A DNA stretch of 64,000 bases, from positions 1 to 64,000 of the forward strand of contig CAYNOS010000002.1 of assembly GCA_964398985.1 (NCBI GenBank). The letters run 5' to 3'. Every line of letters begins with the position of its first letter. Position 1 is the first letter of the stretch. Source of the DNA: CAYMRL01 sp964398985. Lineage in GTDB: Bacteria > Deinococcota > Deinococci > Deinococcales > Trueperaceae. Below, piece after piece: positions 18,421 to 26,635 of this stretch. A program made the translations under genes and the position numbers. The notes beneath the pieces are model-generated. The model was not told where the DNA came from. It saw only the letters and a program-made list of their open reading frames with translations, and searched no databases.

Positions 18421-18959
18421 TCTTCCACCCCACTCCCCTGGCCGGCGCCGTCGTCGTCGAGCTCGAGGAGCGCTCCGACGAGCGCGGCTTCTTCGCACGC
18501 AGCTACTGCGCCAACGAGTTCGCAGAGGCGGGCCTGAAGGCCGTCGTGGCACAGGCCAACCTGTCGTTCAACCACAAGGCGGGAACGCTGAGAGGCATGC
18601 ACTACCAGGTGCCCCCGGCGGCCGAGACCAAGCTGGTGCGCTGCACGCGCGGCGCGATCTACGACTGCATCGTCGATCTGCGCGAGGACTCGCCCACCTA
18701 CCTGCAGAGTTTCGGGATCGAACTCACCGAGCACAACCACCTGGCGCTCTACGTCCCTGAGATGTTCGCGCACGGCTACCTCACCCTGACGGACGGAGCC
18801 GAGGTCACCTATCAGGTCGGCGAGTTCTACACGCCCGGTTTCGAGCGCGGGATCCGCTACGACGATCCGGCACTGGGGCTCACGTGGCCCCGCAGCGTCG
18901 CAGTCATCTCCGAGAAGGACCGCAACTGGGCGCCCTTCGCGGGGGCGGTGACCCGATGA
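18417..18959 (+). CDS. dTDP-4-dehydrorhamnose 3,5-epimerase family protein (RmlC-like)
   Basis: 180-aa cupin-type sugar epimerase. Signatures: ERSDERGFFARSY, LRGMHYQVPP with the active-site His, DCIVDLREDSPTY, and VPEMFAHGYLTLTDGAEVTY. In the family these catalyse C3/C5 epimerisation of 4-keto-6-deoxy sugars bound to a nucleotide. A separate, more typical rmlC lies in the rmlDCBA set at 45.7 kb, so this copy probably serves a different sugar made by its own operon. It is embedded between an epimerase and a SAF-domain dehydrogenase with ATGA overlaps at both ends. Confidence 0.85.
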   Translation: MIFHPTPLAGAVVVELEERSDERGFFARSYCANEFAEAGLKAVVAQANLSFNHKAGTLRGMHYQVPPAAETKLVRCTRGAIYDCIVDLREDSPTYLQSFGIELTEHNHLALYVPEMFAHGYLTLTDGAEVTYQVGEFYTPGFERGIRYDDPALGLTWPRSVAVISEKDRNWAPFAGAVTR

Positions 18960-20287
18960 TCCTGGTAGACACGGCCCTGGCGGCCAGGCAAGCCAGCGGC
19001 CGCCCGGTGCGCGTCGCGATGATCGGCGCCGGCTTCATGGCCAGAGGCGTGGCCAACCAGATCGTCAACTCGACCCCCGGGATGCTGCTCGTCGGAATTG
19101 CCAACCGCACGCCGGCCAACGCCGAGCGCGCCTACCGCGAAGCCGGCATCGAGCGCTGGGCCAACGCCGGCACATCCGCGCAGGTGGCGGCGGCCTTGCA
19201 GGCCGACGTCCCGGTGGTCACCGACGACCCGCTGCTCCTCGCGCGGGCCGACGGCGTGGACGTCGTGCTCGAAGCCACCGGCGCCGTCGAGTACGGCGCG
19301 ATCGTGACCCTCGAAGCGCTCAAGAGCGGCAAGCACGTCGTGCTGCTCAACGCCGAGCTCGACGGCACGGTCGGGCCGATTCTGAAGACCTACGCCGATC
19401 GCGAGGGCGTCATCTACAGCGCCTGCGACGGCGATCAACCGGGCGTGCAGGCGAACCTGCTCAGGTTCGTCAAGGGCATCGGGCTGACGCCGCTGGTGGC
19501 CGGCAACATCAAGGGCCTACAGGACCCTTACCGCACGCCCACGACTCAGAAGGCGTTCGCCGAGAAGTGGGGCCAACGGCCCAGCATGGTCACCAGCTTC
19601 GCCGACGGCACCAAGATCAGCTTCGAGCAGGCGATAGTCGCCAACGGCTTCGGCTTCACCGTGGAACGCCGCGGCATGATGGGGCGCGACCACAGGGAAC
19701 ACATCGACACCGGCGTTCGCTACTTCGATGTCGACGCACTGCGCAGTCTGGGCGGGGTCGTCGACTACGTGGTCGGCGCCCAGCCGGGGCCGGGCGTGTA
19801 CGTGTACGCCACGCACGACGACCCCAAGCAGCGCCACTACCTCAACCTCTACAAGCTGGGCGAGGGCCCGCTGTACAGCTTCTACGTCCCCTACCACCTG
19901 TGTCACTTCGAGGTGCCGACGTCGTTGGCGCGCGCGGTGCTGTTCGGCGACGCCGTGATGGCCCCCCAAGGCGGTATGCGCGTCGAGGTCATCACGACCG
20001 CCAAGCGCGACCTCAAGCGCGGCGAGAAGCTCGACGGCCTCGGGGAGTACATGACCTACGGGCAGTGCGAGACCGCAGCGGTGACCGAATCGGAGGGCCT
20101 GCTACCCATCGGAGTGGCGGAAGGCGCCACGCTCAAGCGCGACGTGGCCAAGGACGAGGTGCTCTCCTACGCCGACGTCGAGCTGCCCGAGGGTCGCCTG
20201 ATCGACCGGCTAAGACGCGAGCAGGCCGAGCGCTTCGGACCGGCGTCCGCCGGCCACGGTTCGTTTGACCAGGAGGTTAGGGCATGA
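18956..20287 (+). CDS. SAF-domain NAD(P)-dependent dehydrogenase (homoserine dehydrogenase-like)
   Basis: 443 aa. The N-terminal Rossmann domain has VRVAMIGAGFMARGVANQIV and LEATGAVEYGAIV. The middle of the protein matches the homoserine dehydrogenase-like group, with CDGDQPGVQANLLRFV and GNIKGLQDPYRTPTT. The C-terminus (about 345-430) is a SAF domain, with AKRDLKRGEKLDG and LPIGVAEGATLKRDVAKDE. Genuine homoserine dehydrogenases of amino-acid synthesis lack the SAF domain and carry ACT domains. In this operon, between an RmlC-like epimerase and rfbF, the protein most likely reduces or oxidises a sugar-nucleotide intermediate, or makes a small carbon unit for it. That is inference from context. 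Confidence 0.8.
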   Translation: MILVDTALAARQASGRPVRVAMIGAGFMARGVANQIVNSTPGMLLVGIANRTPANAERAYREAGIERWANAGTSAQVAAALQADVPVVTDDPLLLARADGVDVVLEATGAVEYGAIVTLEALKSGKHVVLLNAELDGTVGPILKTYADREGVIYSACDGDQPGVQANLLRFVKGIGLTPLVAGNIKGLQDPYRTPTTQKAFAEKWGQRPSMVTSFADGTKISFEQAIVANGFGFTVERRGMMGRDHREHIDTGVRYFDVDALRSLGGVVDYVVGAQPGPGVYVYATHDDPKQRHYLNLYKLGEGPLYSFYVPYHLCHFEVPTSLARAVLFGDAVMAPQGGMRVEVITTAKRDLKRGEKLDGLGEYMTYGQCETAAVTESEGLLPIGVAEGATLKRDVAKDEVLSYADVELPEGRLIDRLRREQAERFGPASAGHGSFDQEVRA

Positions 20288-21084
20288 AGGCTGTCATCCT
20301 GGCCGGCGGTTTCGGCACCCGGCTATCCGAGGAAACCACGCTCAAGCCGAAGCCGATGGTCGAGATCGGCGGCAAGCCGATCCTCTGGCACATCATGAAG
20401 ATCTTCGAAGCGGGCGGCGTCAACGAGTTCGTGATCGCGCTCGGCTACAAGGGCGAGATCATCAAGCAGTACTTCCTCGACTTCTACGCGATCCACAACG
20501 ACATCACCGTCGATCTCGCCAGCGGCCGCACCACCATCCACGACGGGAACCAGCCGACCTGGAAGGTCCACCTCGTCGACACCGGGATGGCCAGCATGAC
20601 CGGCGGCCGGCTCAGGCGCCTGAAGTCGTGGCTGAAGGACGACGAGGACTTCCTGTTCACCTACGGCGACGGCGTGGCCGACATCGACATCCGCAAGCTG
20701 GTCGCCTTCCACCGCGCTCACGGGCGCACCGCGACAGTGACCACCGTCAGGCCACCCGCGCGGTTCGGCAACCTCTCCTTCGAGGGCGACCTGGTCACCA
20801 ACTTCCACGAGAAGCCCGAGGAAGGCGAAGGCTGGATCAACGGTGGCTTCTTCGTCCTCAACCGCGATGCCATCGACTACGTCGACGGCGATCAGACGAT
20901 CTGGGAGCGCGAACCGATCGAGCGTCTCGCAGGTTCGGGCCAACTGGTCGGCTATCAGCACTTCGGCTTCTGGTCGTGCATGGACACGCTCAAGGAGAAG
21001 CAGATGCTGGAAGAGCTGTGGGCCTCCGGGCAGGCCCCGTGGAAGATCTGGCGCGAGGTCGGCGCACCGGTGGCCGCCGACTAA
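20284..21084 (+). CDS. rfbF: Glucose-1-phosphate cytidylyltransferase
   Basis: Makes CDP-glucose from CTP and glucose 1-phosphate, entry to CDP-linked dideoxy and branched sugars; cytosolic, 266 aa. The start MKAVILAGGFGTRLSEETTL is the nucleotidyltransferase loop, followed by KPKPMVEIGGKPILWHIMK. FTYGDGVADID holds the metal Asp, and FWSCMDTLKEK near the end is typical of RfbF. Last gene of the TolC-like operon, with ATGA overlap and a strong AGGAGG upstream. The usual partner CDP-glucose 4,6-dehydratase (rfbG) is not recognisable in the operon. The stop overlaps that of the convergent NYN gene by four bases. Confidence 0.93.
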   Translation: MKAVILAGGFGTRLSEETTLKPKPMVEIGGKPILWHIMKIFEAGGVNEFVIALGYKGEIIKQYFLDFYAIHNDITVDLASGRTTIHDGNQPTWKVHLVDTGMASMTGGRLRRLKSWLKDDEDFLFTYGDGVADIDIRKLVAFHRAHGRTATVTTVRPPARFGNLSFEGDLVTNFHEKPEEGEGWINGGFFVLNRDAIDYVDGDQTIWEREPIERLAGSGQLVGYQHFGFWSCMDTLKEKQMLEELWASGQAPWKIWREVGAPVAAD

Positions 21085-21656
21085 CCCCGCTGCTGGCTCG
21101 ACCGCTGGTGGAAGATGCCCGGCACGTCCGGCAAGCTAAGGAAGTCGTCGACCTGATCGACGAGTGCCTGCGCGCTCGCGTCGCGGAACGCCAGAACCTC
21201 GAAGCGTTTGCCGCGCTCCTGGGCCAGCTCCACCAACGGCACGAAGTCACCGTCACCGCTGGCCAGCGCGATCACGTCGCAGTGGTCGAAGGCGCGAACG
21301 ATGTCGACAGCGATCCCCATGTCCCAGTCGCCTTCCAGCACCGGTCGGCCGTCGTCGGTGGCGCGATGCACGCGCAAGGCCCTGCGCCTGACGCGGTAGC
21401 CGAGGCCGCTCAGCTTCGCGTAGAAGCCGTGAGCCGTCACCTCGCCATCGCGTTCGACCACGTAGGCGGTGGCGCTCGCCAGGCGCCGCCCGCGCGTGGC
21501 TACCTCCAGCAGGCGCTGGTAGTCGACGGCGGCGGCGTGGCCGTCACGGGCGGCGTAGTAGAGGTTCTGAGTGTCGACGAAGAGCGCCACGCGCTGCGTC
21601 GGCCACTCGGCGAGCGACGTCCTAAGGTGCGCGGTCGGGTCGTCTTCTGGGTTCAT
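21081..21656 (-). CDS. NYN-domain (LabA/DUF88-like) ribonuclease-fold protein
   Basis: 191-aa single NYN/PIN-like domain, a fold used for RNA cleavage. VALFVDTQNLYYAAR gives the first acidic metal ligand and DWDMGIAVDIVRAF the second. IALASGDGDFVPLVELA gives the DGD pair. The arrangement matches LabA-like proteins. The target is unknown. The ATG overlaps the TGA of the upstream acetyltransferase by four bases, so the two form a two-gene operon. Confidence 0.83.
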   Translation of the reverse strand: MNPEDDPTAHLRTSLAEWPTQRVALFVDTQNLYYAARDGHAAAVDYQRLLEVATRGRRLASATAYVVERDGEVTAHGFYAKLSGLGYRVRRRALRVHRATDDGRPVLEGDWDMGIAVDIVRAFDHCDVIALASGDGDFVPLVELAQERGKRFEVLAFRDASAQALVDQVDDFLSLPDVPGIFHQRSSQQRG

Positions 21657-22240
21657 CGACCCACTCTAAGCGCGTGCTCGCCGCCGAGACCTGACAGGAA
21701 CTTCGCCATCAGCAAGTTGTCCTCGAACGCCGGCGAGGTCAGCCACTCGGCGGCTTCGCGGGCGTCGTGCCCCTCGAGCAGCACCGCCGCACGCTCGCGA
21801 CCCTCGAACTCGAACCCCTCGCTCAGGTAGAGAGCGATGGCGGCCTCGTTGCCGGCGCGCACGTTGAGGCTGACCTTCAGCACCCCTACCTCGGCGCACC
21901 AGGCATAGGCGCGCCGGAGCAGGCCCCTGGCGAGGCCAAGCCTCCGGAATCCCGCGGCCACGGCGAGGGTCAGAGTGGCGACGTGCTCCAGGCGTCTGAC
22001 GGCGCCCCGGTGCAACTCGAGCCACCCGGCCAGCGTCTCGCGGCCTCGCTGGTCAGGGACCATCGCCACCAGGTACAGCGAGCGGTCGCGCCCATCGCCG
22101 CTCAGCCTGGCTCTCAGCGACGCGGCCGGGGCGGCGCGGTCGCCCACGAAGTAGCCGCCTTCCCGGTAGATGCCCTGCAGCAGTTCGGTAACGCCCTGAG
22201 CGTCACCTGGCAGCGCCTCTCTGATGTGGGCAACCGACAC
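21653..22240 (-). CDS. GNAT-family N-acetyltransferase
   Basis: 195-aa acetyl-CoA-dependent transferase. The core AAGFRRLGLARGLLRRAYAW is the pyrophosphate-binding loop (R/Q-x-x-G-x-G/A). SLNVRAGNEAAIALYLSEGF is the closing GNAT strand-helix with the N-x-x-A-x-x-x-Y pattern, the form seen in RimI-like enzymes. Substrate is unknown. The GTG at 22240 lies six bases after a perfect TATACT on the minus strand and has no Shine-Dalgarno, so a leaderless start is likely. Divergent from metK. Confidence 0.82.
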   Translation of the reverse strand: MSVAHIREALPGDAQGVTELLQGIYREGGYFVGDRAAPAASLRARLSGDGRDRSLYLVAMVPDQRGRETLAGWLELHRGAVRRLEHVATLTLAVAAGFRRLGLARGLLRRAYAWCAEVGVLKVSLNVRAGNEAAIALYLSEGFEFEGRERAAVLLEGHDAREAAEWLTSPAFEDNLLMAKFLSGLGGEHALRVGR

Positions 22241-22246
22241 GGCACG

Positions 22247-22252
22247 AGTATA
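22247..22252 (-). promoter_or_regulatory. Leaderless minus-10 box of the GNAT-NYN operon
   Basis: TATACT on the minus strand ends six bases before the GTG at 22240. Confidence 0.6.
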
Positions 22253-22263
22253 TGAGCGTCAGG

Positions 22264-22269
22264 TAGCAT
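22264..22269 (+). promoter_or_regulatory. Probable minus-10 box of metK
   Basis: TAGCAT, 28 bases before the metK ATG. GGGAGG at 22280-22285 serves as ribosome-binding site, so this mRNA has a short leader. I see no SAM riboswitch fold in so short a region. Confidence 0.4.
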
Positions 22270-22297
22270 CGAGTCCGCCGGGAGGCGGCCGCTCACC

Positions 22298-23473
22298 ATG
22301 CGCAGACTCGTATCCGCCGAATCAGTCACCGAGGGGCATCCGGACAAGCTCGCCGATCGCATCAGCGACAGCGTCCTCGATGCGATCCTGGAGCAAGACC
22401 CGCTGGCCAGGGTGGCTGTCGAGACGCTCCTCACCAAAGGCCTCGCGCTGGTCGCCGGGGAGGTCACCACCACCGCCGACGTCGACATCCAGGCCAAGGT
22501 CCGCTCAGCCGCCCGCGAGGTCGGCTACGTCGAGTCGGCCTTCGGCTTCGACGCCGACCACAGCGCGGTCCTGATAGCGCTCAGCGAACAGTCGCCGGAC
22601 ATCGCGTTGGGCGTCGACCATGCCATGGAGGCGAACAGTGGCGACGCCTTCGACCAGGTCGGCGCCGGTGATCAAGGGTTGATGTTCGGCTACGCCATCG
22701 ATGAGACGCCGGAACTGATGCCGCTGCCGATCACGCTGGCGCATCAGATCGCCAGGTCGCTCGCTGCTGCCCGGCTGTCCGGTGAGCTGCCCTATTTGCG
22801 GCCCGACGGCAAGGCACAGGTCACGGTCATCTACGAGGATGGCGTCGCCACCGGTTTGGAGACAGTGGTGCTGTCGGCGCAGCATCACCCTGACGTCGAC
22901 TTGCAGGTCCTCCGAGAGGACCTCAGGAGGCTGATCGTCGAGAAGGCGCTCCCTCCGGGCCTCGACGTATCGAAAGCCAAGCTGTTGGTCAACCCGACCG
23001 GTCGGTTCGTCGAGGGTGGGCCTTCCGCCGACGCGGGGCTGACGGGTCGCAAGATCATCGTCGACACCTACGGCGGCGCGGCGCCGCACGGCGGCGGGGC
23101 GTTCAGCGGCAAGGACCCGACGAAGGTCGACCGCTCAGCTTCCTACTACGCGCGCTACATCGCCAAGAACGTCGTGGCGGCCGGCCTGGCGCGTCGCTGC
23201 CAGGTGCAACTCGCCTACGCGATCGGCTTGGCCAAGCCCGTCGGGATGTACGTCGACACCTTTGACACCGCGGTCTTGCCGGAAGAGCGACTGGCAGAGG
23301 TGGTGCGCGAGGTGTTCGATGCCAGGCCGGCAGCGATCATCGCGCAGCTCGATCTCCGCAGACCCATCTACACGCCCACCAGCGCCTACGGTCACTTCGG
23401 GCGCCCGGGGCTGCCATGGGAGGCGCAGGACCGCGTCACTGCACTCCGGGCGGCAGCCGCTCGGCTGGCCTGA
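22298..23473 (+). CDS. metK: S-adenosylmethionine synthase
   Basis: Makes SAM from methionine and ATP in the cytosol; 391 aa, normal length. Signatures: SAESVTEGHPDKLADRISDS at the start, GAGDQGLMFGYA (ATP site), and GGAAPHGGGAFSGKDPTKVD (P-loop-like glycine-rich motif), plus SYYARYIAKNVVAAG. Every family block is present in order. The ATG at 22298 follows GGGAGG. It is divergent from the GNAT gene and followed 72 bp later by a hydroxymethylbilane synthase homologue. Confidence 0.97.
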   Translation: MRRLVSAESVTEGHPDKLADRISDSVLDAILEQDPLARVAVETLLTKGLALVAGEVTTTADVDIQAKVRSAAREVGYVESAFGFDADHSAVLIALSEQSPDIALGVDHAMEANSGDAFDQVGAGDQGLMFGYAIDETPELMPLPITLAHQIARSLAAARLSGELPYLRPDGKAQVTVIYEDGVATGLETVVLSAQHHPDVDLQVLREDLRRLIVEKALPPGLDVSKAKLLVNPTGRFVEGGPSADAGLTGRKIIVDTYGGAAPHGGGAFSGKDPTKVDRSASYYARYIAKNVVAAGLARRCQVQLAYAIGLAKPVGMYVDTFDTAVLPEERLAEVVREVFDARPAAIIAQLDLRRPIYTPTSAYGHFGRPGLPWEAQDRVTALRAAAARLA

Positions 23474-23545
23474 GGACGACGTTTCTTCCCGTCATCATCG
23501 CGTTTTCGGTGAAGGCCGCGGCCGGCGCGTGGTAGAACCTGGCAC

Positions 23546-24391
23546 ATGGCAAGGATAGTCGTGGGGAACCGTGATGGCACCCTGGCCATCCGGCACGGGA
23601 GGCAGGTGCTCGCGCGTCTGTCCGAGGAGTGGCCGGACTTCCACCTGACGCTGCGCACGGTCCCAGACACCCAGGCGGGAAACCCTGCGGCGCTGCTGGC
23701 GGCTCTCGCCGCAGGCCAGGTAGGGGTGGCGGTAGTCCAGGCGGACAGCCTGCCGCTCGAGCTGCCCGAAGGTCTGTCGTTGGCGGCGGTCCCAAGACGA
23801 GCGGACGCGCGTTCGGCGCTCATGGCGCGAGGTGGCAAGTCGTTGTCGCAGTTGGGCAAGGGCGACGTGGTCGGCGTCTACTCGGAGCGCGACGCCGCCT
23901 TCGTGACGGCCGCCAACCCGCTGGTGAGCACCAGGCAGTGCCGCTTGCAGCCCGAGGGTGAACTCGGCAACCTGACTTCCGGCGAGTACCAGGCACTGCT
24001 GCTGCCGGTCGCGGCGCTCATCGATCTCGACCTGCGCGACCGTGCCGACGCGCTGCTGGAGGCCGAGGAGTTCACGCCCGCCGCCGGTCAGGGAGCCATC
24101 GCGCTGGTGGTGAGGACCGAAGACGACGTCGCTTTCGAGAGCGTCTACCCGCTGCAGCATCGGCCGAGCTTCGATCGGGTGCGCTCCGAGCGGGCGTTCG
24201 CCCAGGCGTTGGCGCCGGCGCCTTGCGGGGCACTGGCGCACGTCAGCGACGACGGCGAGCTCACGCTGTTCGGAGCCGCGGTCAGGGGCGAAGCCGTCGT
24301 GCAGGCGACGGTGTCGGGTGAGCCGCGCGAAGCCGAAGATCTCGGCCGTGAGCTTGCGCAAGGGGTCGCGGAGCGCCTGCAGGCTCTGTAG
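23546..24391 (+). CDS. Hydroxymethylbilane synthase homologue, active-site degenerate
   Basis: 281 aa, shorter than the usual 300-310 of HemC, which polymerises four porphobilinogen units. The family fold is recognisable: IVVGNRDGTLA, LPLELPEGLSLAAVPRRADA, LTSGEYQALLLPVAAL, FTPAAGQGAIALVVR, and the dipyrromethane-cofactor Cys in APAPCGALAHV (C227). But the HSMKD block that carries the catalytic Asp reads VQADS (64-68), and the SSLRRQ-to-RGNVDTR region is shortened to LVSTRQCRLQPEGELGN, losing several substrate arginines. No other heme gene is near. It may be a divergent enzyme, a paralogue with a new role, or a decaying copy; the frame is intact. Confidence 0.75.
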   Translation: MARIVVGNRDGTLAIRHGRQVLARLSEEWPDFHLTLRTVPDTQAGNPAALLAALAAGQVGVAVVQADSLPLELPEGLSLAAVPRRADARSALMARGGKSLSQLGKGDVVGVYSERDAAFVTAANPLVSTRQCRLQPEGELGNLTSGEYQALLLPVAALIDLDLRDRADALLEAEEFTPAAGQGAIALVVRTEDDVAFESVYPLQHRPSFDRVRSERAFAQALAPAPCGALAHVSDDGELTLFGAAVRGEAVVQATVSGEPREAEDLGRELAQGVAERLQAL

Positions 24392-24431
24392 AAGGGGGAG
24401 CGGCGCCGACCCCGGCAGCCGTCCACGAAGT

Positions 24432-24466
24432 GTGCCCCGGGCCGCAGCGATGCGGGCCCGGGGCAC
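24432..24466. terminator. GC-rich hairpin between convergent genes
   Basis: Twelve-base perfect inverted arms (24432-24443 and 24455-24466) with an 11-base loop between them. It is symmetrical, so it can serve both the hemC-like gene and the subtilase gene. It has no long U-tract. Confidence 0.65.
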
Positions 24467-24491
24467 TCACTTGACTCGGCGCTACCGGCTG

Positions 24492-26567
24492 CTACCTCAT
24501 CGTCAGGTAGACAGGGTCGACGACGACGACGACCGTGTCCTCGCCACCGTCGACGATCGACACCTCCGCGAAACCGATGCGGTCGGTGTTGCCGATGCCG
24601 CCATCGGGATCGCGTAGCTCGAGGCCCACGATCAGGTAGTCGCCATCAGGCAGGCCGGTCAGTTCGAAGCTGAAGTCGCCGCCGGCGGTCTCGACCGCCT
24701 CAACCTGGTACGGCGAGCCCGCCATGATGCCGGGGATCTGGCCGAGACCGAGCTCCGGAGCCGTGCCTTCGAACGGAACTGCGTAGGCGAACGCGCGCGG
24801 TACGGCCAGTGTCTCACCGAGCAGCGCGGCGGCGGCGTCCAGCAGGCCGGCGCCACACAGAGCCTGGCCCTCCATGCCGACGACGGGAGCGTTGCACTGT
24901 GCGGCGCTCATCGGGAGCGACGCGTTGTGGAGGCGGACGCGCACCTCCTCGAGCTCAAGGGCGCCTTCCTGTGCCAGCATCAGCGAGACAACGCCGGTGA
25001 CGTGCGGCGTCGCCATGCTGGTGCCTTGGTAGAAGCCGTAGCCGTCGCCTTCGACGGTGCTGAGGACCCCAGCTGGGAACGCAGGGTTCGCCGGGTGATC
25101 GTAGTCGAAGTCGCCACCAGGGGCGAAGGTGTCGACGTAGGCGCCGTAGTTGGAGTAGTAGGCGCGCGCTCCGGTCGGACCAGTAGCGCCGACCGTGATC
25201 GTGTGATCACAGCTCGACGGGATCTTGGGATCCGCGGGGCCCGACTCGTTGCCCGCCGAGACGACCGCGATGACCCCGTAGGTCTCATAGACGTCTTGGA
25301 AGAGCTCATCGAACATAGCAGGGCATGCCTCGCCGAAGTTGCCGCCGAGGCTCATGTTGACAACCCTGGCCGGCTCGGCGATGTAGTACTCGTCGTAATC
25401 CGGGTGCTCGTCACCGGCAGCCCAGTAGAGCCCCTCGAAGATTCCGCCGAAGGTGCCACTGCCAGACTCCCCGAGCACCTTCACCGGCACGATCTCCACG
25501 TTCCAGTTCACGCCGGCCACGCCGTCATCGTTGTCACTGAGCGCCGCGATCGTGCCGGCGACGTGCGTGCCGTGAGCGCTGCCGCCGGGGTTGGTATAGG
25601 GGTTGTCGATCGGGCCTTCGCTGGCGGTGGGTGCGCCTAGCTCCCAACCAACGAAGTTGGCTCCGATGTCAGCCCAGTCAATGTCGGGATGGTCGATCCT
25701 GCCGGTGTCCAGCACCGCTACCACGACCCGCTCACTGCTACCGTCCTCGATCTCCCAAGCTTCTGGCAGGTTCAGCTGCTCGTAATGCCAAGCCTGCAGC
25801 CCGTAAAACGGATCGTTCGGAACGATGGCGTCGGCCGTGACGATCCCGTTCGGGAAAGCTTCGCGGACGGCGCTCGACGCTCGCATCTGCCTGATCAAGG
25901 CCCAGGTCGCTGCCTCGTCCAGGCCTTCGGCCCGGTAGAGCGCCATGCCGGACGCGACGGGGTAGGCGCGCAGCTGAGCGAAGTCGGAGCCATCGAACGC
26001 GAAGCCGCCGTCGGCGCGGAATGTGAACCCGCCGACGTCGGCGTCTCCCGTTGCTGAGAACTGCAAGTCGGGTCGCCCGCCGGCGAACGTGACGAACACG
26101 TCGCCAGGCACGATCGGCGACAGCGCAGCGGGGGCGACGGTGGTCGGGGCGAGCACCGGGGGCGTAGCGAAGCGCGTGATGTACCCGGTGACCGTGCCAG
26201 GCAAGGTGGCCGGTGCGACGGTGACGTTCACCGCGGCACTGGTCGTGGCATTGCCTGCGGCGTCGCGCGCGCTGGCCGTCAGCTCCACGTCGCCAACGGA
26301 GTCGGCGTCCCACACCAACGACCAGGCAGCGCCGCTCGGCACCGTGGTGCCAACGGAGTCGCCGTCCGCGAACACTTCGACGGAGGTGACCGCGACGTTG
26401 TCGGCTGTCGTGCCTGATACGGTAACCGCCCCGCCGGTAACCGTGCTCCCGGCCGCCGGATCGGTGATGCTCACGCTTGGAGCTGACGTGTCCGTCGTGC
26501 CGCAGGCGACCATCAGCGCGGCGAGGCCAAGAACTAACCAGATTCGTGCTCGTCTCACTCCGGCCAC
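24492..26567 (-). CDS. Subtilisin-family serine protease lipoprotein
   Basis: 691-aa secreted S8 protease. The N-terminal LVLGLAALMVACG is a lipobox with Cys22. Residues 29-118 form an Ig-like domain (PSVSITDPAAGSTVTGG), and 125-250 look like a propeptide region. The catalytic domain spans about 255-590: Asp287 in VVVAVLDTGRIDHPD, His332 in SAHGTHVAGTIAA, oxyanion Asn440 in VSAGNESG, Ser517 in GTSMATPHVTG. About 100 C-terminal residues form a beta domain ending in VVVVVDPVYLTMR. It likely acts on surface or extracellular protein. It starts at GTG; a GTG three codons on (26558) is equally possible. Monocistronic. Confidence 0.9.
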   Translation of the reverse strand: MAGVRRARIWLVLGLAALMVACGTTDTSAPSVSITDPAAGSTVTGGAVTVSGTTADNVAVTSVEVFADGDSVGTTVPSGAAWSLVWDADSVGDVELTASARDAAGNATTSAAVNVTVAPATLPGTVTGYITRFATPPVLAPTTVAPAALSPIVPGDVFVTFAGGRPDLQFSATGDADVGGFTFRADGGFAFDGSDFAQLRAYPVASGMALYRAEGLDEAATWALIRQMRASSAVREAFPNGIVTADAIVPNDPFYGLQAWHYEQLNLPEAWEIEDGSSERVVVAVLDTGRIDHPDIDWADIGANFVGWELGAPTASEGPIDNPYTNPGGSAHGTHVAGTIAALSDNDDGVAGVNWNVEIVPVKVLGESGSGTFGGIFEGLYWAAGDEHPDYDEYYIAEPARVVNMSLGGNFGEACPAMFDELFQDVYETYGVIAVVSAGNESGPADPKIPSSCDHTITVGATGPTGARAYYSNYGAYVDTFAPGGDFDYDHPANPAFPAGVLSTVEGDGYGFYQGTSMATPHVTGVVSLMLAQEGALELEEVRVRLHNASLPMSAAQCNAPVVGMEGQALCGAGLLDAAAALLGETLAVPRAFAYAVPFEGTAPELGLGQIPGIMAGSPYQVEAVETAGGDFSFELTGLPDGDYLIVGLELRDPDGGIGNTDRIGFAEVSIVDGGEDTVVVVVDPVYLTMR

Positions 26568-26635
26568 TCCGTTCCAGACCGATAGACCACGCCCTCCATG
26601 ACCACATCGACTCCATCGGTCTTAGGACTGACAGT

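Noticed and set aside
18956..20287. Annotation as biosynthetic homoserine dehydrogenase (hom)
   Set aside because: It has a C-terminal SAF domain instead of ACT and sits in a sugar-nucleotide operon, so the amino-acid role is unlikely.
20265..21830. 521-codon plus-strand frame over rfbF and the NYN gene
   Set aside because: It is out of frame with rfbF and antisense to the NYN and GNAT genes; composition is shadow-like.
22253..22297. SAM riboswitch upstream of metK
   Set aside because: The leader after the minus-10 box is under 30 bases, far too short for a known SAM riboswitch, and no matching helices are seen.
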